From assembly GCF_000341285.1 (NCBI RefSeq), contig NW_005178459.1:124001-188000 (forward strand): a stretch of 64,000 bases of DNA, in the 5' to 3' direction. Shown here piece after piece: positions 13,570-25,733 of the stretch. Both the position numbers and the translations under genes were made by a program. Origin of the DNA: Galdieria sulphuraria. Its lineage: Eukaryota > Rhodophyta > Bangiophyceae > Galdieriales > Galdieriaceae. Position 1 is the stretch's first letter; the number at the start of each line of letters is the position of its first letter. The notes under the pieces were generated by a model. That model did not search any database. It worked only from the letters and a program-made list of their open reading frames with translations, and was not told the DNA's origin.

Positions 13570-14096
13570 TCATTCAGATAGTAAGTGTATGATTTCCTCA
13601 TTAGAGCGTCCAGAATAGTTAACCTGAGTTTTCATGGATTTATCTGTCAAATCTAACGCTGAGTTCAGTGGCCAAGAGTCACTATTTGCTCCAGTTGTCT
13701 TTCTTTTCTTGCAACAGCTTTGTTCTGTGCCAAGCATGACGTCACCATCTTCGCATAACTTGCGTTGCTGTGAAATGATTACCTCTCTATCAATAGGTTC
13801 AAGTACCTGAACTAGATATCTTTGGAACTAATCAATGACCACTACATTATTGCTTTCAACGATACTTACTGTTCAACTTCGAGAGTTTCTCCTGGAACTA
13901 GTGACTTTGAATGCAAAGTGGTCGTTAAAATTAAAAGACCATCCTCGTCAAAAAGTTTTACTCTGCTCTTCGAGACGGCTGTTCCTTCTTTGTATTCCGC
14001 ATGTAGACTACCATCCTTCCATTTCTTATGTTTTTGTGTTTTTTGCTTGGTATATAGTGCCTCAAAACTTGTAATCTCCAAACTTTGACTTGTCAT
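13570..14096 (-). CDS. DUF2439 (ZGRF1 N-terminal-type) domain protein
   Basis: Two exons, 14096-13870 and 13819-13570, give 158 residues across a GTAAG...AAAG intron. Residues 1-85 read as a DUF2439 domain: FEALYTKQKTQKHKKWKDG, then KLFDEDGLL, then LVPGETLEVEQYLVQV. The last part is created only by the splice, which supports the exon model. In animals and fungi this domain sits at the N-terminus of larger DNA-repair proteins such as ZGRF1; here it stands alone with a short tail. The end (RSNEEIIHLLSE) resembles a short C-terminal motif I associate with DUF2439 proteins, recalled rather than checked. A role in DNA repair is inference. It is preceded by the peroxiredoxin gene on the same strand. 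Confidence 0.7.
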
Positions 14097-14190
14097 AAGA
14101 GCATTTTTCTTTGATAATGGTTCAGAAAAAAGGCGCCAATTTCAAGAAATGGACAAAAAGAAATCACACAATCCTTTTTATTTCCCCTTT

Positions 14191-14849
14191 TCATCCAATT
14201 TGACTTAACACTCGTTCTGCTGCCGAAGTTTCAGTAAATGAAGTACCATTTTCCAAGTTAAGATTCTTAACAACACCATTCTCAACGTAAGCTGAAAAAC
14301 GTCTGGCACGCCGACCTCCAAAATTTCCTGTGTTTACACTCAAACCCAACTCCTCCAAGACAGCTCCACTACCGTCTGAAAGCATCAAGATCTTTCCGTC
14401 TACTCCTTTTTGCTTTGCCCAGGCGTTCATCACATAAGGGTCGTTGGCGGCCAAACAAATAACTGTGTCTATTCCTTTTTCCTTGAACTTGTCAAAGTTC
14501 TCCGCAAATCCTGGAAGATGCTTGTCCGAACAAGACGGAGTAAAGGCTCCTGGAACACCAAATATCACTACTTTCTTCCCATTAAAAATTTCTGAAGCTT
14601 TCATCTCCTGCGTTTGTAAAATTTTGAGCACCAACCACTACAGGTTTTCAAGAAAAGTTTCCCTACCTTTACTTGACCTTCTTGCAACGTTGTAAAAGTA
14701 ACATCTTCAGGAAACCTTGATCCGTTAGATATTATCATCATGAGGTTTATCTGCCTTGGAAAAGCTGAGGATACATAGATAACCATAAAAGGTCGTCGGT
14801 TACCTTGGTAGCGACTTTTGAAGTATTGGTTTCTGAAAAGTGTTCCCAT
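14191..14849 (-). CDS. Type II (atypical 2-Cys) peroxiredoxin
   Basis: Two exons end at 14667 (exon 1) and run 14607-14191 (exon 2). The peroxidatic Cys sits in PGAFTPSCSDKHLPGF, and the second Cys in VICLAANDPYVMNAW, at the spacing used by type II peroxiredoxins. FPEDVTFTTLQEG near the N-terminus and GRRARRFSAYVENGVV near the C-terminus are also typical. It reduces hydroperoxides with thioredoxin or glutaredoxin. Start choice is open. The paired ATGs at 14741/14738 give 163 residues, the size of cytosolic forms. The ATG at 14849 gives 199 residues with a basic leader and an organellar form. A possible 39-nt in-frame intron lies inside that leader. Confidence 0.9.
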
Positions 14850-15287
14850 AAAAGCTGACCTGCTTTGAACCAAATAAGAATGTAGTTCGTTTACATATTG
14901 AAACTGCCTTTTCTCTGTGAACTCCAACAACTACAGGAGAATGCAAGCCACAAACAAAACCACAAACCATGATAGTATTCTTCAAAATAATCGACTGATA
15001 ATTCACAAATCAACCTATCTTCACTAATGGAATGATAGTCTTTCCAACATAAGCAAAATGGAACAAGTTGTATATAAAATATTCTAAAATGAATGAGTCG
15101 TCTTGTTTTCTTTGCTTCTCTCCACTTTTGTTGCTCATAAAAGCATCGAGATTCTCATTTAGTCACTAGGATATTTCTTTATTTTACAATCAGTACAAGT
15201 TCTCTTCAAATGAAAATGCACTTTGTCATACAATGTATATACAACGCCTCTGCTATGTGTTATTATGTAATTATTTCTTCGATATCA
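14850..15287. other. Intergenic region between peroxiredoxin and orphan gene
   Basis: The 438 bases are AT-rich with no credible coding frame on either strand. The peroxiredoxin promoter and the 3' end of the orphan gene must lie here. Confidence 0.45.
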
Positions 15288-16310
15288 TTAAGAACCATAT
15301 TTGGGAACTTTTTCTAGTAGAAAAGCTATTTCGTAGATAAGATGCTCTGCGAGAATAACTCGATTGCAACCGAGTGAAAAACAATCTTCGGGTAAGAAAC
15401 GACAGCATTTGTCACGTCTGGTAAATCCTTCCTTATAGAATGAAGCCCATAAATGCGTATTGTGATGAAAACTTAAAGTAAAAAATAACATAACCATTTC
15501 ATAGTCAGTTGGGCTACTGTGATCAGGAAATTCCTTACCAATGTCTCTCCAAAATGAGCTCATCAATAGATTGAAAACTTTGTCGTGGCATAAATGGAAT
15601 GCCTTCCTTTCTAGAAGGAAACAAATCCTCAAAACTCTTGTTCCAACGGGGATCAAAACCCAAAACACTAAGAAAAGGAATCTCGTTGGGAATAGAAAGT
15701 AACATTCCTGTCACAACATCGGCGACACGGAGAATAACTTGGTTTGGAATATTCTTCAAGTAAATGAAAACAAGATCGAATTTCGCTATCCTTTCATACT
15801 CTTTTTCGTAAGTATGACACAGCAATTGACAGCAACTGTGCCAAAGTCGTTGAGTCAATGAATCTTCGTCTTTCTCTGCTAATAGCAACAGATTGAAAGG
15901 AGAAAGTTGACTTTTGTGTTCCAATAGGTTCTCATCTGTAGTGAGAACTGCCGTTCGAAGACCAAATATAGTATCCCTATCCCACAAGTCCATCTCAGAG
16001 AACTTTAAGTTTTTTTCAACAAAGCCTACGAAGGAAAGTTTTTCTTGTGTTGATATCGATTCCATCTCGACAATCCAGAAACTTGCAGAAAGCAAGAGTC
16101 CTTTATTGAGAACTGAGGAGTAACATTCTCAAGTTCATCATACTCATACAAGGCACATATACCGGAGCAACCCAACTCGGCAATTCGGTCTAGATAAATG
16201 TCAAAAGTATTGAAATTCAACAAGAACAACTGCATACCCAGGTTTTCATATTGACTCTTTAAAAGAAAGTTGGAAAGGTCAAGTCCGTGTAATATCCATA
16301 CAATACTCAT
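15288..16310 (-). CDS. Uncharacterised 295-residue protein
   Basis: Three exons (16310-16150, 16081-15539, 15471-15288) splice in consistent phases to 295 residues. The N-terminus (MSIVWILHGLDLSNFLL) and a following ELGCSGICAF give a short alternating strand/helix pattern. The middle is a mixed alpha/beta soluble domain with no transmembrane segment. The C-terminus (RRDKCCRFLPEDCF, then FLLEKVPKYGS) looks conserved-domain-like rather than random. The general layout faintly recalls the alkaline-phosphatase/phosphoglycerate-mutase superfamily, but I see no metal-binding residues and make no functional call. The start codon is 30 bases from the divergent zinc transporter start. Confidence 0.65.
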
Positions 16311-16340
16311 TTCTTTCCTGATTGAGAAAAGGATTGGCGG

Positions 16341-17672
16341 ATGATAATGTCATCCACTGTTGAAGATACAAAACACTTACCTTACGAAGAACCTCCACAA
16401 TTGTCTTCAGAGGACTTGGAAACTCATATTCATTTAGAAGAAAAAAATGCTTCGCAATCCTTTCAAGGCGAGTTGAGAGTAAGAAGAGCACAGAAGAAAC
16501 TCCTAGTCGCTACCGTTCTTTGTGCTTCATTTATGTTTGCGGAAATCTTGGGAGGATATTTGGCAGGCTCACTAGCTATTATGACTGATGCCGCTCATTT
16601 ACTTTCAGACTTTGCAAGTTTTGTTATATCTTTGGTTGCCCTGCATCTTTCAAAACGACCAGGAAGCACTACTATGAGCTTTGGTTATGCTAGAGCTGAA
16701 GTTATCGGTGCTTTTGTAAGCATTCTTTTAATATGGTAATACTGAGCGGATTATATACCCTATTTTATTTATTACTAAACGAGGGTTATTTGAAAGGTCT
16801 CTTTCCGGTATTCTTCTGCTGGAAGCTACCAGACGTATTATGAAGCCTCAACCAGTAGATGGCCGTCTCATGTTTGCTGTTGCCTTGATAGGACTAGTCG
16901 TCAATCTTGTCATGGGTCTAGTATTGGTATGGAAGTATATATTTATATTTATGAAGGAATATTCATTTCAACTTGTTAGGGACACAAACACGAACATTCC
17001 CACCATCGTAACACTAGTCGCACTCGTAAAAGTCCCAAAGAGGAACAACGTCCTCTCTTGTTGGAACATAACGAGGATATGCATTCAGATGTGTCTTCAG
17101 AGCACAGTCGTGAGAGTTCTTTTCATAATCAACTCAATGAACAACCAAATGTAAATGTCACAGCAGCTTATATTCATGTACTTGGTGACGCCATTCAGAG
17201 TCTGGGAGTTTTGTTTGCAGCTTTACTTATTTGGTTCTTTCCAAATATGCAAATTGCAGATCCTTTATGTACATTTCTTTTTACTTTCATAGTGCTATTT
17301 ACTACTTTTCAGTTGATTGGAAATACGTTAAATGTTCTTATGGAAGGAACTCCACCAGGAATTAGTCTTGTTGAAGTATATGATTGCTTATGTTCCATTC
17401 CTGGTGTTCAAGAGGTTGACGATTTGCATATTTGGTCAGTCACAGTGGGCAAACCGGCACTATCTGCTCATGTCAAAGCAAGTGAAATGCATCACACTTT
17501 ATTAATGGCACAAGAGATTTTACGAAAACGTTTTGGGATAGTTCATTCAACTATTCAAGTGAATTGTGATCAAGAATGTTGTACAGATAGTTATTTGGGT
17601 TTAAGTGGTCAGATGAATTGTTTAAACACTTCAGAAGTAGAAAATGTTCGAAGAAATGGAGTTGCAGGATAA
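16341..17672 (+). CDS. CDF-family zinc transporter (ZnT/MTP1-like)
   Basis: Three exons (16341-16735, 16797-16926, 16980-17672) give 405 residues. Zinc-site motifs of cation diffusion facilitators appear in TM2 (AIMTDAAHLLSDFASF) and TM5 (YIHVLGDAIQSLG), each in HxxxD form. Six membrane spans are visible. The loop between TM4 and TM5 starts with GHKHEHSHHR, a short His-rich stretch as in vacuolar MTP1 zinc/H+ antiporters. The C-terminal domain has DDLHIWSVTVGKPALSAHV. A second in-frame ATG at 16347 is equally possible. It likely moves zinc out of the cytosol into a vacuole or secretory compartment (family knowledge). Stop codons of this gene and of MMAA are 26 bases apart. Confidence 0.92.
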
Positions 17673-17698
17673 AACTCACTTTCTTTATGAGCGCTTCT

Positions 17699-19015
17699 CT
17701 AATTTTTGCTGGATGACGAATATGATTGGAATATTATATCTAACAAATTTAAGGCAGCTTTTCTGGGAGATATGGCACCCTTTGCAAGTTGTTGTTCCAA
17801 ATTAGGTAATTCCTTTTGAATACTTGTTTGGCGTTTCATTCTAGGAACAATCGACTCGCGGATGACTGACCACATCCATCGACTTCTTTGCTTTCCCTAT
17901 ATGATACGATGTTGATATGGAGATAATCGTAGTATTATGTATATCTTACTCACTCTTTCAGCAGTTAGGACTCCATTTTGCGTGATCAATTGATGAAACT
18001 GAGTGGCTTCCTTCCAAATATCGACAGGTGAAAGTATAGGAGACGAGGTTGACCAATGATCTTCTGATGACATCTCTTGAGCTGCATTTGGTTCCATTTT
18101 CTTTTCTATACAACTGCATAATAAAACTGGAGTCTTCCAAAAGGATAGACGAGGTTGTTGGAGTTCAATGGCACTTAAATATTCTTGTCTGGTCTTTGCA
18201 GCCATCAGTTTAGTACTTCCGTCCGCACGATTCACCACAACAATATCAGCAAGTTCAAGAATTCCTTTTTTGGATCCTTGCAACTCATCTCCAGCACCAG
18301 GAGATACCAACAATATTAACATATCGACTGCGTCTGCAACTGCAGCTTCTGATTGTCCAACTCCTACAGTTTCAACTAGAATAACTTCATATCCTGCCTA
18401 AAATTGTTTTGCAAAATAATACAGTTAAAGCTCATATATTGCAAGACAATAATACCCAACCGTTTCACATAAAGTGATGACTTCATCGGTATGCCTTGCA
18501 AGTCCTCCCCAAGTACCTCCACTAGGTGAAGGTCTCACATAAGCATTCGGTTCCGTAGCTAACTTGTTCATTCTTGTTTTATCTCCTAATATTGAGCCAC
18601 CTCTGATGATAGAACTAGGATCCACAGCTAGAACTGCTACCTTCTTGTTCAAGTCTCTGGTTATATGACAACCAAGTGACTCTATAAATGTTGACTTGCC
18701 AACACCAGGAGAGCCACTGATTCCAACTCGAAAAGTTTCCTTTGTACTACCTCGAAGTGCAATACATCGGTCAAGCAACTCTGCCGCAAGTTGACTATGT
18801 TCCAGCTTTCTCGACTCGGCCAAAGTGATGGCTCTTGCTAAAGCGTAAGTTTTTCCAGCAACTACGTCACGACTAAATTGTTCCAAGTCCAGCTTGGTGT
18901 TATCCGTTCGTAACTCTAACGTTGAAGATAGCCATCTACAAGAATAATGAGGAACGACATTTCTATAACGTTCTTTTAGATAACACCATATCTGTCCTCC
19001 AACTAGTCGAAGCAT
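17699..19015 (-). CDS. MMAA: MMAA/MeaB-type GTPase, methylmalonyl-CoA mutase chaperone
   Basis: Three exons (19015-18461, 18397-17954, 17896-17699) give 398 residues. A P-loop (GISGSPGVGKST) lies near residue 100. It is followed by VLAVDPSSIIRGGSILGDKTRM, PSGGTWGGLARHTDEVI and the VETVGVGQSE motif made by splicing exons 1 and 2, all hallmarks of MeaB/ArgK proteins. VVVNRADG is the base-specificity motif. The C-terminal RSRWMWSVIRE helix is also family-typical. The protein loads and guards cobalamin on methylmalonyl-CoA mutase. The leader (MLRLVGGQIWCYLKERYRN) fits mitochondrial import. The first intron has an unusual GTTGGG donor. Two more upstream in-frame Mets overlap the divergent lipase gene, so 19015 is preferred. 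Confidence 0.92.
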
Positions 19016-19055
19016 GTAATAGAATGAATTCAAGTATGGAAAAGTCAGTCTTAAG

Positions 19056-21751
19056 ATGAAACTTCGTTCTAGTCGAGTCACCTTGGAAGCATTTAAAAGT
19101 TGCATAACGCTGCTAGAAAAGTTGCAACTCCAAGTAGAACTTGACAAAAATAGGAACCGAACAAGTACTTCTTCAGAACGACTTGAAGAAAAACTGCAAG
19201 ATTACCAGTCGTTGTTGAGTACTCTCGAAGCTACTAAAGTACACTTTTGAGTTGTTTTGGACTCTCATTTGACTGCAAATATTTGTTTTAGGAACTTGTC
19301 GAACCTTTAGTTCAGTGTGAGTTGGAAATAGTTGGTGTCAACTTTGTAGAGCCCAAGAATGGTCCAGCTAACGGTTTCGACACACTACTCTATATTTTAC
19401 ATTCGTTGTTGTGTAAAATAAGAAACCTTTGTGAAAAACTATTGGATTCTCCAAGTGGTTGGAAATCGTTGTTTCAGAAAAGGAACATCTTGGAAAAGGT
19501 ATGGAAGTGTTTAAGCTCTATCAAGTGCCACAAGAGTTGTTGGATTTAGCTATTAGCAAGACACGAACAACTGCGTTCTTTTTATGCAATATTGTATCTC
19601 GCTATCAAAATGAAGGAGGCAGTTGACGTTACTCAGGTATGTATTTGGAACAAGATGTTTTGTTGTTTGACTTTTTCTGGCAGACGCTTTTGGTGAGTGA
19701 AAAGATACATCCAGATTTTACCCTGAGTCGATGGAAACAAGTAGTAAGTTATATAGAGTAATAACAAGTGAAGAATTCTTATTGATAAGCAAGGTCAAAA
19801 CGGATGCATTTTTTGGTCGATACTTTGGTTTTCATTATCAGTCGGATATTCGCCAATTGTTAAGAATGACTTTGGTTGCTAAGGAAACTATACATAAGAC
19901 TTATGAAGGGTGTCAAAAGGAACCCAAATTCAAGACCATTTCTGTTAGTTGTTTCTGCTATTTATAGATTTACTATGAACTTTTGGTAGTTATTGGGTTG
20001 GGGTTGGTTTTATAGTCACTTGCAAATGTTCGAACAGTTAGGTTTAGATGTGAAACATGCAAAGCAATTGGGAATAGAATTGTCGAGCCCTCCAACTATC
20101 GGTGAGTTTTGTCGACTCTAGAAATATTGTATTCTTATTCAAAATCAATCCTTTTTCTAATTAGAGCAAATTCGGGCTTTTTGGAATTTAATAGAAGAGC
20201 CATTTTTAGCTGGTTTAACACAGTTTGTAAGTGCAGATGTTTCAACTGATAAGACTTTTTGCATTCCTCCGCCTTGTTTGCATTCTTTGCGTCGTTTTGA
20301 GGAAAATCTATCTGCATCACAGTGAGGAAGATAACTTTCCATACTCCAATCATTTGTTGATGTTTTGTATTCTAGTTTTCTACGTCTCCCTTCCTCAGAG
20401 GTTCGAAATCCTGTACAAATTCGATACATTAGTTATCATTGGCGAAATATTTCTGAAGATACCATTCAGCAAAGCGATGCTGTACAAGTATGCAAACAAA
20501 TCTTTTCAGACACTGACGCAAAGAATTTCTAATATGTTTCTTCAGAAAATGGAAATGGAAGACTCGAAGCTTGTTTCTTCTGGTTTAACAGAAAAATTAT
20601 CTCATCAAATGAAGAATATTGGAGTTTCATGGGATGGCTGGTTAAGAAATAAAGCAAATGATCCTGCCAAAGGTAGTTAAATATTGTTACACTACAATAA
20701 TGAATGAAATTTCTCAATTCTTGCTTTGTTCCTAGGATTGATAGTCCATATTCATGGAGGTGGTTTCATAGCTCAGAGTTCCTCAAGTCATTCAATTTAT
20801 TTAAAAGAATGGGCCGTAGATCTTCCCAATTCCTGTATCGTATCGATTGATTATAAATTATCACCGGAACACAAGTAAGTTATGTAGCCTGAAATGATAA
20901 GGTACTGAATGAATTGTCAGATATCCTGTTGCTCTTGAAGAATGTACTTATGTTTACACTTGGCTATTAGAGCATCATGACTTGTTATGCACCACAGCAG
21001 AACGCATTGTCGTTGTTGGAGATTCTGCAGGAGGAAACTTGGCACTTGCTATGGTTTTGAAGTTGCTGACTCGTGGACTACGAATCCCAGATGGTTTGAA
21101 CTAGTCAAATGTTACTTATGTTAAAATTGAAAATATTGTTCTAGGAATTGTTTTGGCATATCCTGCTCTTTATCTATTTCCAGCATGGTCACCATCTCGA
21201 CTCTTGTCTTTGTTTGATCCATTGTTACCTGCTTCTGTTTTGGAAATTTGTATGAAAGCGTAAGTTGTTCATAAATTGTCTCGATTTTTACTAAACACAA
21301 AGTTTCTAGTTATTTACCTGAAAATGTCAATGCATACGAAGATGTATTTGTATCTCCTGGAATGGCTTCGGATACTTACTTGAAAAAGCTGCCTTCTCTT
21401 TTAGTCATAGCTGGTGGTTTAGATCCTTTACTGGATGATTCAGTAGTATTTGTTCATCGCTTAAGACGATGGAGAGAGTATGTAGAGCATAATGACAAGT
21501 TATTTTTGAATGATGCCCATTTTTAGAGATACAGAAATACAAATATTTCCCAATCTTCCTCATGGATTCTTAAACATGGGACTAGTAAGTATTTCGGATA
21601 TTTTGGATTTGTTATAATGACCATATAATATATATATATTAAATATATATATATAATCAAGGTTGTACCTCAGGCATTGGAAGCAATAAGACTTGTATCC
21701 AAATGGTTAGCAATACATTTGCAAGTAGAATGGTGCGGCAATACATCATAA
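19056..21751 (+). CDS. Hormone-sensitive-lipase-like esterase with HSL N-terminal domain
   Basis: The gene has about eleven exons. The first third encodes an HSL_N-type helical domain with [22 protein letters not shown]. This matches the segment of animal hormone-sensitive lipase that reads CFYGRCLGFQF...IRPFL. The second half is an alpha/beta-hydrolase: [15 protein letters not shown] (oxyanion hole), [16 protein letters not shown] (nucleophile Ser), [19 protein letters not shown] (acid) and [11 protein letters not shown] (His). It likely hydrolyses acylglycerols or sterol/retinyl esters. Plants keep only short carboxylesterases of this fold, so the full HSL architecture in an alga is notable. 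The ATG at 19056 is 40 bases from the divergent MMAA start. An AT-repeat lies in the last intron. Confidence 0.88.
21623..21656. repeat. AT-rich simple repeat in the last intron of the HSL-like gene
   Basis: Two imperfect AT dinucleotide runs flank a short TTAAA core within an intron and could fold on themselves. No function is suggested. Confidence 0.75.
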
Positions 21752-21785
21752 ATATTTCAAGTACAAACTACGAATAACAAACTCT

Positions 21786-24700
21786 TTATTCCATAGCTCC
21801 TGCAATGAGTTTATTTTGTTCTGCCTCATGAACTTTAGGCAAACCTGTCGCAGGTGCTGCAGAAGGTGGTCTACCAACATATTTCACGGACCTTCCGGAT
21901 TTCTCCAATTCACGAATGGTAGTTTCCAGTCGAGGTTTCACATAGAACCAAGCGCCCTTTCTCACTTATCAATAAAACACACTTTTATAAAAAGGTCAAG
22001 TGACTTACCATATTCTTGCTCTCTTCTTGACACCAAACCACTTGAGCATTAGGATACTTTCCTATTTCCGAGGAAACCTAGTACAACATGAATATCTTCT
22101 GAGATTTCATAAAAATGGTATCTTACTCGATCAAAGGGAAATGGTGCCAACTGCTCTATTCGACAGATAGCAATGTCTTTGATTTCTCGCTTTTCTCGAG
22201 CATCCAACAAATCATAGTAAATTTTACCACTACAAAAGATCAACTTTCGAATATCTTTGTCCGAAACCAAATCACTGCTCTTTTCTGATATAACTCGTTG
22301 AAACAACCTATCGGGAAGAAATTCTTCCAAATCACTCTTACACCGAGGATGACGCAACAAAGATTTAGGAGTCATCAAAATTAATGGTTTACGAAACTAG
22401 AAAGAAAACCCAGTTCCAATATTTTGTACAAAATATTAAAATGCTTAGTTACCTGTCTGTGAATTTGACGACGAAGTATGTGGAATAAGTTTGCAGGAGT
22501 CGAACAATTGGCAACTTGCATGTTGCACAGTTGAATCTGACGAGTTCGATCGGTATGCATCTCAGGAATGACATCAGGATCATCGTCACATAATTGCAAG
22601 AATCTTTCTAGCCTTGCTGAAGAATGCTCTGGACCTTGACCTTCCATTCCATGTGGTAAGAATAAGGTAAGTCCAGACTGACGCCTCCATTTCCTTTCTC
22701 CTGCTGCCAAAAAAGTATCTATAATGACCTGAGCACCATTACTAAAATCTCCAAATTGAGCTTCCCATATCACAAGAATATTAGGACTTTCTAAAGAATA
22801 TCCTAATTCAAATCCCACAACACCATATTCCGAAAGACTCGAATTGCAGACTTGGAAACGAGCTTGAGTCATTCCCAAATTATTTAAAGGAATATGGACT
22901 GCTTCATTTTCCTAGACGAGAAAACAAACAAGTCAATCCATATAAAGCTATTTAAGAATGTACAATCTCTCACTTGATCAATCCAAACAGCATGACGTTG
23001 TGAAAACGTTCCTCTTTCACTATCTTGACCACTTAGCCTAACACTTGTTCCTTCTGTCAATAGAGTACCGATGGCCAAGGCTTCGGCAGTCGACCAATCA
23101 ATTCCCTTTCCACTCTCAATGCATTTTCTTCGTTCGTTGATAATACGAGTCAATTGATGATGCAACTAAATATACAAAATGAATAGATGAGCTTCTTTAA
23201 ACTTCCATTCGACATCCAACTTACATGAAATCCTTCTGGAACAGTACAAATAGCTGCTCCTAGCTTTTTCAAAGTTTCTTCTTCAACACCAGTGGGTTGT
23301 ATTTTACTCAATTGCTTTTCCGTCTTGAATCCTTCCCATAATGAAGACAACCAATCGTGTTCTTTTGGAACCCAATGTTTTGAATTTTCAAAAGCTTTCT
23401 GTAGACCACCGTTGGTTGCCTTTACCATCTTTTGATATTCCGATTGCGAAAGAACTTGTTCTTTTATCAACCTCTCTGAATAGATTGTCAAAATACTGGA
23501 GTGCTTTTGAATAGTTTTGTACATTCGAGGCTGAGTGAATCTGTACAATTTACGTTAGACAACAAAACTATTTCAGTCCAAATAAGAACTTACGTAGGTT
23601 GATCACCTTCATTATGACCATGTCTACGATAGCAGAATATATCCACAATAACATCTTTACCAAAGGTTTGTCTAAAGTCCACTGCCAATAAACAGCATCG
23701 AACCACAGCTTCCGTATCATCTCCGTTTACATGAAAGATAGGCATACCAACCGTCTTGGCTACATCAGTTGGATACGGAGAAGAACGAGCATGACGAGGG
23801 TCTGTTGTGAAGCCAATCTGATTATTTACTACAATATGTACAGTACCTCCAGTGGTGTAGTCTCTCAGATCACTGAATTCTAAAGTCTCTTGTACAACTC
23901 CCTAAATATATACCGTCAGTGTAAATATATTCATGACTAACGAGAGATAAATTACTTGTCCAGCAAATGATGCATCTCCATGTAATAAGAGGGCCATGGT
24001 ATGCTTTCTTTCAGTATCTCCTGTAAAATATTGTTTAGACCTCGTCTTGCCAACAACTACAGGATCAACAGCTTCCAAATGGGATGGATTTGCAACCAAA
24101 GAAAAGTGCATTGATTTGCCTAGAAAATATTTTAACATTACAAAAATCCATCAAACTATAGGACTTGGCTTGTAACAAGTAATCTTTACCATTTCTCAGC
24201 TTTCGAGTGTTGGATGTTCCTAAATGGTATTTCACATCCCCACTTCCTTGATAAGTCTCTCCAAAAGGATCATCATGAGGATAAAACTCATGAAGAATCT
24301 TTTCAACTGGCGAACCAATAATATTGGCCAAAACATTCAATCGTCCTCGATGAGGCATACCAATAACAACATTCTCAATTCCCAAATCAGAGCCACGCTC
24401 TAAGAGAGCCTGTAAACCGGGAATTAAGCTTTCAGCTCCTTCCAGTCCAAACCTTTTTGAAGTAGGAAATTTAATCGCAAGAAACTTCTCAAAGAGCTCG
24501 GCATCTGCTAAATCCCTTAAAACTATTCTCTTCTGTTCAACTGAAAAAGGTGAAAATTCCTTTTCTATCCTTTCTGCAATCCAATCTTTCTCCACTTTGG
24601 ACAGAATATGACGATATTCAATACCAATAGTACCACAATAAGAACGTCGCAGCATTTGTACAATATCACGCAAACTCCTTATCTGTTCAACCAAAATAAT

Positions 24701-25583
24701 AAATAAATAGAACATCAGTTACCAGAAAATTCGGAGATAGCACACAACTCATACTTACATCCTTCCCAGGTAACTCTCCATTCAAAACAAAATCTCTATC
24801 CATGTCTGCTTCTGTAAAGCCATAAGAAGAAGGTTCAAAGTCTCTCTTTGTTCCAGATGGTATGACTTTTTTATAGAAGCCCAACTCTTCATCCAGTTTT
24901 AGAGGATCCAAATCAGCTATAAGGTGTCCACGATGACGATACGCCTTGATAAGTGCCATTACCTTCACAGTGTCACTAGCAACCTTTAAAACATCTTCCT
25001 GAGAGGATGCACTGGGACTAGACAAACCACCCTTTGCAGTTTCCAATGCACGAGACATTAGAGGTACAGCTTCTCCAGGGGCCACTCCTCTATCTACATT
25101 GGAGAAAAATTGTCCCCAACTAGCGTCAACCTTGACAACAAAGATCAGTATTTGGTCAACTTTTGCAATCTACAGAAATACCGAAGATGGGTCTGCCAAC
25201 CACCTCTCATACATATCTTCCAATACCACGGCATTTGTACCAGAGAGAAATGATTCAGAAGGGTCTAATTTAGAGCCTTCTACTCTTGGTGTTGCTGTTG
25301 GTTCTGACGCCAAAGCAGTTGAAAAAAACTTTGGGAAAATAAAGGAACGGTGCCCGGACTTGGCTTTCTTCAACTCTTGTGTAGTTGCTGGTAAAGCCTG
25401 GTTGAAAGAGACGTTAGAAACACTTAGAAGCTTTTAGTGATGCACAAGGTGAACCAAGTTTAAACCTTACTCTTGCGGCTTTATTCCATAGGCACGGAAA
25501 GTTGTGATTCTAGCTTCTCCACTGGTACCTTTTAAAAATGGTCGTTCTAGAGACACAGTTGCACATAAACGCTTCGCAAACAT
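21786..25583 (-). CDS. OGDH: 2-oxoglutarate dehydrogenase E1 component, mitochondrial
   Basis: This is the thiamine-diphosphate subunit of the TCA-cycle 2-oxoglutarate dehydrogenase complex. The N-terminal exon has [20 protein letters not shown], typical for E1o, then [10 protein letters not shown]. Core motifs in order include [27 protein letters not shown] near 24350, GDASFAGQ near 23960, [13 protein letters not shown] near 23000, [20 protein letters not shown] near 22650 and [18 protein letters not shown] near 21880. The gene contains at least nine introns. The ATG at 25583 ([15 protein letters not shown]) gives a mitochondrial presequence, but the splice joining it to the next exon (around 25375-25410) is not certain. 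The stop lies 34 bases from the convergent lipase stop. Confidence 0.93.
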
Positions 25584-25733
25584 TATTATATTTTCCTTTT
25601 TTTTAAACCAAACCAAACCAATATTCTAATGCTATCGGTGGTAGAAAACACATCGGCTCACCAAGCGAAAATGCTTCCATTGAGAATTTGACGTAAACAT
25701 TTCTCACGTGGACAACTTTGCAGTTTTGGACAT

